Assembly (NCBI GenBank): GCA_008973525.1
Contig: WACJ01000115.1
Span: 620,001 to 684,000 of the forward strand
Origin: Stenopsyche tienmushanensis
Lineage: Eukaryota > Arthropoda > Insecta > Trichoptera > Stenopsychidae
DNA length: 64,000 nt
Direction of reading: 5' to 3'
The notes under the pieces were generated by a model. That model did no database searches. It was given only the letters and a program-made list of their open reading frames with translations, and was not told where the DNA came from. The position numbers were made by a program, and so were the translations under genes. The stretch's first letter is position 1; each line of letters starts with the position of its first letter. Below, piece by piece: positions 57,901 to 64,000 of this stretch.

Positions 57901-60900
57901 CACAAACAAGTGTATCCTCTCTCAGTAGAAGCGTCCTGAAATTTTAATGTTAAAATAAAATTATATGAAATATTTGTACTACTTCATGAGCGAAAGAAAA
58001 TCATATTAATTTCTCTTAATGCAAATTTTATAAATTGACTTTAAGCTCAAAACTTATTGATTAAATTTATTAAATAAATAAGGTATAATTTCATAAAGGT
58101 TAAACTGTCAATAAAATGGAAATTAAATCTGAATAAAGCTAAAGCTTGTATAATATATAATATATATATGTGTCCCACCTGACAAACAGCATTATTTTGA
58201 CAATTATTGCCGCTGCACGAATCACATTCCAGTACATTTTCCTTGAATTCAGCTTCTTTCATTAATGAAATCTCTTGCTTTTCAAGTCCCAATCTTCCAA
58301 TGCACCCAACAAAACTAAAATACAAAAATTCTCGTAAACAGTTTTTTTTTTAATTCTCGTAAACACCATGAGTGCTTAAATAATATCTAGGAAAAAAATA
58401 AGCAAGTATATTCTGGTCTCTAAACAGCATATTTTAAGTCAAAGAGTAAGATTGATTTTCTTACCCAGATTTTGATATAAATTCATTAGGCATATCATTT
58501 AAATTAGGAACTCCACCAATATACAGCGGCTCTTCTAAATCCAAGCCAATCTGCCTGCCAGAGGATTCTCCCATAAGTGGACTGTTGCCGTCAATTTTCA
58601 TGTAAACTAAAACATATTTTATTAAAATTAAAATTACCCATAAAAAATATTTTAAGCGATACATTAAATCTATTATTGATACAATTAAGTTAAAACTAAC
58701 CATCCTTTCGAATTCGACTTAAGTTTATGATATGCCATTCATTGAGTTCAAGGCGTCTATCACCGCGTAGAACAGAAGGTGTGGAACCAAATGAAAATTT
58801 GAATTCTGGAACACCGTCCACGAGCTCCAATAATACGTAATCACCACTCTCTTTTCCAGGTTTTTGAGAATTATATAAAATTAATCCATTAGCACCTGAA
58901 ATTTTAATGATGAATACACAATTTAATTTTAAAAATAAGGAAAAAAATATATTATTAGTGTTTATTTACCTTGTGGCTTTATTGCTATATCGATATCCAA
59001 ATAATAATAAACTTCTTGTAGAGTTTTCAACTCAATGTAACCTTCACCGTTGAATCTTGGCACAACATTGGTAATCTTAAGGAATATTTTCTTATCTGCT
59101 TGTGACCGGCCATTACTTGTTTTGCATGTGTAAGTACCAGCATCGTTTTCATCAATTGATGATAATACTAAGTTGGGCTACAAATACGCAAATTCAAAAT
59201 GTTTTAATTCAAACTTCCATAAAAATCACTTCAATATGCAAATAATTTTACATCCTTGTTTACCTCGTTTATAGATTCATTTTTCAATCCCATGGGGAAT
59301 TTCACATAAGGTCTTTCCCATTGAAATTTGACTGGGCCAGGCATATCTGTTGTACAAGGTATCTCAACATTTGCTCCCAATGGCGCAGAATAAATTTCAG
59401 GAGCATCTTGCTGAATATCCAAATTGTTGATTGATCGTCTACCATCTATTATAAAACAATACAAATTTTTATCAAGCATACAGACAAAAATTAAGTAAAC
59501 CAATGAATGTCCATAATATAATAAAATCTATTATTAATAATCCAAAACTGTTTTCGCAATAAAAATATTATTCAAAAACTTAGCAAAATTTATAAATAAA
59601 AATTAGATGTTTATAAAAGCTGAAAAATTATAAATATTCTTGATGAGTACCTGGTATTACTCTGAGAGTAAAATCTGCATAATATAATCTTCCACTTCTA
59701 TCTCTTCCTTCACATCGATATGTTCCACCATCACTAGGTCTTACACTTTCAATCTCCAAATTTAAGCCTCCAGGAATGGGCTAATTTATAAAAAAAATAT
59801 ATTTGAAATAAGCTTAAATAAAACTATTTTACTCCTATACATAAAATTATATAAATGATCTATCATGGTTCAAATATTTAAAAAAAACCTTTATATAACC
59901 ATCAGGTCAGTCCAAAAGTTTGTGCGCATTTATGGGATTTTTTTAAATGCATACGAACTTTTGGACTGACCTGATATAATTAAATATTAAATTTAATTAG
60001 TAGAAAAATAAACTCAAAAGAATTTAAATTTTGGATGAAACAGACAACTTACTATTGTGTAAAATACTTCTCTAGAAGACTCTTTAGACCATCTGAGATT
60101 AAAGTTTTCTCCCGTAGTTTTGCATTCTACATTTACTCTATCGCCCTCTCTTGATGTTAGTTCTTGTGGTGATATCAACACAGAATTTAATACTGGTTCT
60201 GAGAAATTTAAATATATATTAGGAAAGCAATCAAGAAATATAATATATAATATCAACTTAAAATTCATTAGACAATTTTTAAAACAATTATTATCTTCCG
60301 TCCTTACTTACTGTGTACTGTATGTTAAATTAGTTTTTAATAATAACTTTAAAGTGCATGTATTAGTAAAAAAAATGAAAAATTAGTAGTAAAGGGTCAT
60401 GCTACCAAAGCAAATAACATGCAAAACTATTAAATTATGTATACAAGTTATGATATTAGTCAATATGCGTCATAATTTAAAGCTTATAAATTTAAATTTT
60501 CACCTGATATTACATTGATGTCATATACAAGTTATGATTATATTAACTAAAAATAAATCCTAGAACATTTTCTACGATACTTCAAGGCAATACATGGTGT
60601 AGATTTTACTAAAAAATGGTACTTTTTTGTATATAACTGTGACAAAAAATCATTTTTTTTTCTTTGTTAAATTACGAGCTAGATTTTTTAACTTCATATA
60701 AAGCTATCATGAGTTAGCCTGACCACCATGAGGATACATTTTTCTGTGGTCTCCGGAAATAGTTTCAACGGCTGAATATTGCTATTTTATATGCTTCACA
60801 GTTTGGATAAAATATTTATTTTATTATATCAAAAAAATATGCTTTCAACCCCATGTACCCCATAGATTACTTTTGCAACCCATGTGACATTTAGAAAATA

Positions 60901-63297
60901 AACCACCACCTGGTTTTCTTTCTAAATATTTGGTTTTTTTAACTTAAAACTGATGACAAAAATTAAAGAATCTTCAAATATTTTAATTATGATATTATTA
61001 ATGCCTTATAGACTGCAAAAATACAGTAAAACTTTCATGTAGGACCGCACATTTCTTAAGAACTTTTTTACATATATAGTAAAATAATTGTATCATTTTT
61101 GTTAACTTACTAACTTAAGGTGACTCCTGCAGCCCTATAAGAGAGCCCTGGCCACCGACAACGCTTGCCGCCATTTTCGTCTGTCCTGGGATTTGATTGG
61201 GATGGGATTTGATTTTTGATTTTTGTTAACGGTTGGATTCATTTGTAACTTATAGCGAATCTTCTCCATAGTTTTTTCTACCAAACTGCATTTATTATTT
61301 AGTAATTACAGGCCACACTGAAGTTAAACATTTTTTTTTGTAGAGCACGAAACTCAAACGTATTGAAGAAATGATCCCCAGAAACTGAGATCAATGTTTT
61401 GATTTTAGTTTTTCCAAGAGATGACACTATCTAATATGACGTACGATCGGTCCTACTAATTTATAATAGATAGGTAGGATCGGTCCTTAAGGTGTTTTTA
61501 ACAAATTTAGTCTAAATTAACATCATATATTTGCATTCGTTCATGTATTAAATGTATGCTGTAATGCAAAATACTCAAAATGAAAAATTTCAAAGTAGAA
61601 ATGCTTGGTACTTGAAGAAAATATTTTTTTCATATGAATATACCTATCTCATTCATGTCTTTAAAAAAAAACGTGTGGTCCCATCATTTTAAAAGTTCGC
61701 ACCCTTCCAAAGTTCAAAATCAGGGATAAGGAACTATTTCACACGCCCTGTTATTATCGGACATTAGTTTTATTTGATAATTGTTATTCGCAAAAAGAAA
61801 TGTAATAGTATACCAGGATTCATATTTTCCTTACGTGCATTAACATTTGCTAGATCTTGAGCCCATAAATTGGATCAAGTTTGAATCCACACTGCAGAAA
61901 AAAACCCAAGCCAATAAATTAACAAAAGCAATTCATAATTATGATTGACTATCTAGAATATGATTGTCGAGTGGCCACAAGGTCTGTGTGTCCATCCGGT
62001 CCGTTTTTCGAACCGCTGACATTACGAATGAGCACCTCGCGATTGGACGTCATACTCAAACATGTTTACAGAACGATTGCGAACTCTCATTACAAAGCGA
62101 AGTTATCCAAAGAAGACTGATCAGGTAGGTTGTTTAAATTTCACAATCGATGGAAAATATACCGTCAGGCACCTGCTTTGCTACCCCCTTGTTGCGGCCC
62201 TAAATAATGCCACTTGCAGTTTTGATACTGAATTTTTAGTCCACCTTAGCAGTACACACATCACTCAATAAATTCGTAAGAAGGTTTTGACCTCCGTATT
62301 TTGGGATACGTACGGGGTTCCATGTTAAATAAAACTAAATACTAATACAATTAATAAAGCCATTTGAGGACGCTTATGTTTGTCTTACAATTATATTAGA
62401 AAATAAATTTAAAAAATCTGATTACGTTTTTGAAAGGTGAAGGAGGCCAAATAAATTTGAGAACCTCAAGTTATAACTAACTATTTAATATTGAGTTTAA
62501 ATTTCAGATAAATTCCAATGTTCTAGAGCCCCTTAATCCTATAAGTATCATGGCACGTATTTTAATCAATCAGTCTTTAAATTATCCATACCAGCTATGA
62601 TTTCAAAAAAATAGTTCTAGCATACTGTGGAATTAAACATTTATAATTGTTATTTTAATTATTAATTATAGTTTTGCCTTATCACCAATAAGAAATCTAT
62701 TAATTGCTAGTTAGCCCAGAAGTTTATTAAAAAGAAATTGGTAATTTAAAGCTATGTTTAAATTGAAATAAATACAAGAATAAAGATTAAAGAATTCTCA
62801 AAGTTGTTAAAACATAAATACATAATAGTTACTCAAGACTACCGAAGCATAAAACACCTCTACACGTTTTGATTTTTTAGAAAAATATTATGTTTTACAA
62901 TTAGTTTTCTGCAAGAAGTTAGATTATAAAGTAAAAGATGACAACATTACTAAGATTAACTAAACCATTTAAAGTAAATTTAAAATTTAGCGGCTTTCAT
63001 ATATGACTAATTATTACTGACCGGCAACAATAAGATCTACATAGTCTTTCGTGATGACACCTCCAACATTTTTCACTTGACATTCATAATGGCCTGCATC
63101 TCGTGGCTGCACTCTTTCGATGACTAACGTGCTAGTATCAAGACGTGCATATGGGGGTAAACTACCGCCATTTTTAGTCCAAGTGATGCCGTTATGCCTG
63201 ACACCATCGGCAACTCCACAGCAGAGAGACACTTTGAGATTAGCTGCTATCCGTTGGATTCGATTCACTTTGGCTTCATGCGTAGCCCCACCTTCTT
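54921..63297 (-). CDS. trol: Perlecan (Trol-like) basement-membrane proteoglycan, 3' part: Ig repeats and domain V
   Basis: Exons in transcript order: 63297-63022, 60198-60053, 59780-59651, 59445-59264, 59177-58970, 58895-58701, 58606-58465, 58314-58179, 57935-57766, 57643-57411, 57105-56963, 56849-56742, 56353-56210, 56082-55839, 55753-55553, 55360-55148, 55059-54921. All GT-AG, phases match, about 1000 codons. Ig domains come first: LDTSTLVIERVQPRDAGHYE; TSREGDRVNVECKTTG with SVRPSDGGTYRCEGRD; GANVEIPCTTDMPGPVKFQW with DENDAGTYTCKTSNGRS. Then LG1 (NGEGYIELKT to GFVGCIGRLGL), two EGF-like units (CQNNAVCQ...CLCLEGFSGLDC; CTCPIGFIGDRC), LG2 (AFGGAAYIAY to TGFSGCITD), two EGF-like units (CVNGGWCTEY...; CEVQPCQGNGTCRP...), and LG3 (FSGEGYVELPAS to LGFNGCIHQVEL). 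This is the perlecan domain V order. The protein is secreted and binds receptors and matrix partners. The 5' part lies beyond 63.3 kb. The first acceptor (63298) has a weak pyrimidine tract. Confidence 0.93.
59901..59975. repeat. 75-bp near-perfect palindrome, mariner-derived
   Basis: ATCAGGTCAGTCCAAAAGTT ... AACTTTTGGACTGACCTGAT: two arms of about 28 bp around a 17-base centre, in the perlecan intron between exons 60198-60053 and 59780-59651. The arm resembles a mariner/Tc1 terminal repeat (CAGGTCAGTCCAAAAGTTCG), so it is probably an element reduced to its two ends. Confidence 0.8.
60270..61095. other. Perlecan intron, unassigned
   Basis: AT-rich sequence inside the 2.8-kb intron between the first two visible perlecan exons. 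No exon-like segment with Ig signatures was found. Confidence 0.4.
61098..61205 (-). mobile_element. RTE-type LINE 3' end
   Basis: On the minus strand it reads QDRRKWRQALSVARALL with a stop, then a TTAAGTTAGTAAGTTAAC tail. This matches the end of RTE-clade LINEs, whose ORF ends near a DRxxWR block and whose 3' end is a short AAGT-like repeat. Only about 100 bp remain. Confidence 0.5.
61210..63000 (+). other. Perlecan intron with a mariner scrap
   Basis: At about 62277-62325 the + strand reads RKKVLTSVFWDTYGVP, matching the mariner block with the first catalytic Asp (KKVMTTVFWDAKG). The preceding frame 62062-62271 is unrecognised. The rest is AT-rich without features. Confidence 0.4.
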
Positions 63298-63564
63298 CTG
63301 ATGTTTCATGCCAATCATAAAAGCATAATTTTCGCAAATATTCGAAGGCATAATCATTTATATTGCCCCTTTTTTAAATTAAAAAAAGTCAAAAATGCAT
63401 AGCTAATGCAATAAAATACATACAAATATTAAAACTTCCTTTTTAATTAAAAAAAAAATTAAAGCAAAATGTATTTTTAAGCTAAGGGGGAGGAAATTTG
63501 ATAATAAAATATTATCATTACGAGTCATTTTAAAACATATTTTCTGTGTAAACATGATTCTATT

Positions 63565-64000
63565 AGGTTGAGTCTAAAATAGTTGCAGTGGATTGGTGAG
63601 TATATGGTATCATTAGATAGGTATGAGTCCTATCAGTCTTTCCACATCACTTAATTGTGTCACATCTTATGTTACAGTATTATTTTTACCTTTAAAATGC
63701 AAAATCAAAAAGTGCATTTTCATCATATAATACTTTGAGAGTTTAAATAAGGCGACAGTGGTATGGCTATGGCTAAAAATATATACTATATACATATGGT
63801 GAGGGAGCAGTGAATAAACAGACAGTAAGATATTGTTTTTTTTTTTAATTTAGCTCGGGAGATGTGATACTGAAAGATTCGCAAAGGCAGTTCGCCCTCC
63901 CAACTTTGATGAAAACATTTTAAAAGTGTTATTGAAGCAAAATCTTAGTCAATCAACAAGGGAATTGGCAGGGAAATACGTCACAATCAACCATTTTCCA
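63565..64000 (+). mobile_element. mariner element, 5' part (runs off the window)
   Basis: It starts at TA with TTAGGTTGAGTCTAAAATAG, a typical mariner terminal repeat. At 63853-64000 the frame reads RCDTERFAKAVRPPNFDENI, LKVLLKQNLSQSTRELAGKY, the second helix-turn-helix of the transposase DNA-binding domain. The first helix region is missing, so the element has an internal deletion. The 3' part lies outside the window. Confidence 0.7.

Overview
This is an AT-rich (roughly 70% A+T) piece of an animal nuclear genome, almost certainly an insect. Genes are split into short exons with GT-AG introns. The gene families are typical of arthropods (alpha/beta-hydrolase carboxylesterase, AAAP amino-acid transporter, perlecan/Trol), and the space between exons is packed with mariner, Tc1, pogo/Tigger, hAT, piggyBac-like and LINE debris. 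I see no operons, no CRISPR array and no intact rRNA or tRNA gene. I cannot settle the insect order from the sequence.

Layout. 1-13.4 kb: transposon graveyard (hAT, mariner, Tigger, LINE, a 0.9-kb TTAA-flanked element) with two GC-rich patches. 13.4-13.6 kb: a probable first coding exon on the minus strand. 13.9-27.7 kb: more repeats, a GC-rich island at 19.2-19.5 kb carrying a strong 5' splice site, a Tigger element with another repeat nested in it, and a decayed LINE. 27.8-36.8 kb (+): a nine-exon amino-acid transporter gene, 480 codons. 38.7-50.2 kb (+): a ten-exon secreted carboxylesterase gene, 546 codons, catalytic triad intact. 52.8-63.3 kb (-): the 3' part of a perlecan (Trol-like) gene encoding Ig repeats and the full LG-EGF-EGF-LG-EGF-EGF-LG domain V, plus a possible extra tail exon. 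63.5-64 kb: the start of a mariner element.

Exon boundaries in the three main genes were derived by hand from splice consensus and codon phase. Phases agree across every junction of the transporter, the esterase and the Ig/LG part of the perlecan. The genes are functionally unrelated (nutrient transport, ester hydrolysis, basement membrane). Their large introns are where most mobile DNA sits. The main non-genic story is layered transposition: at least four TTAA-flanked families (three piggyBac-like by sequence or TIR), repeats inserted inside other repeats, and long inverted pairs around or within genes.
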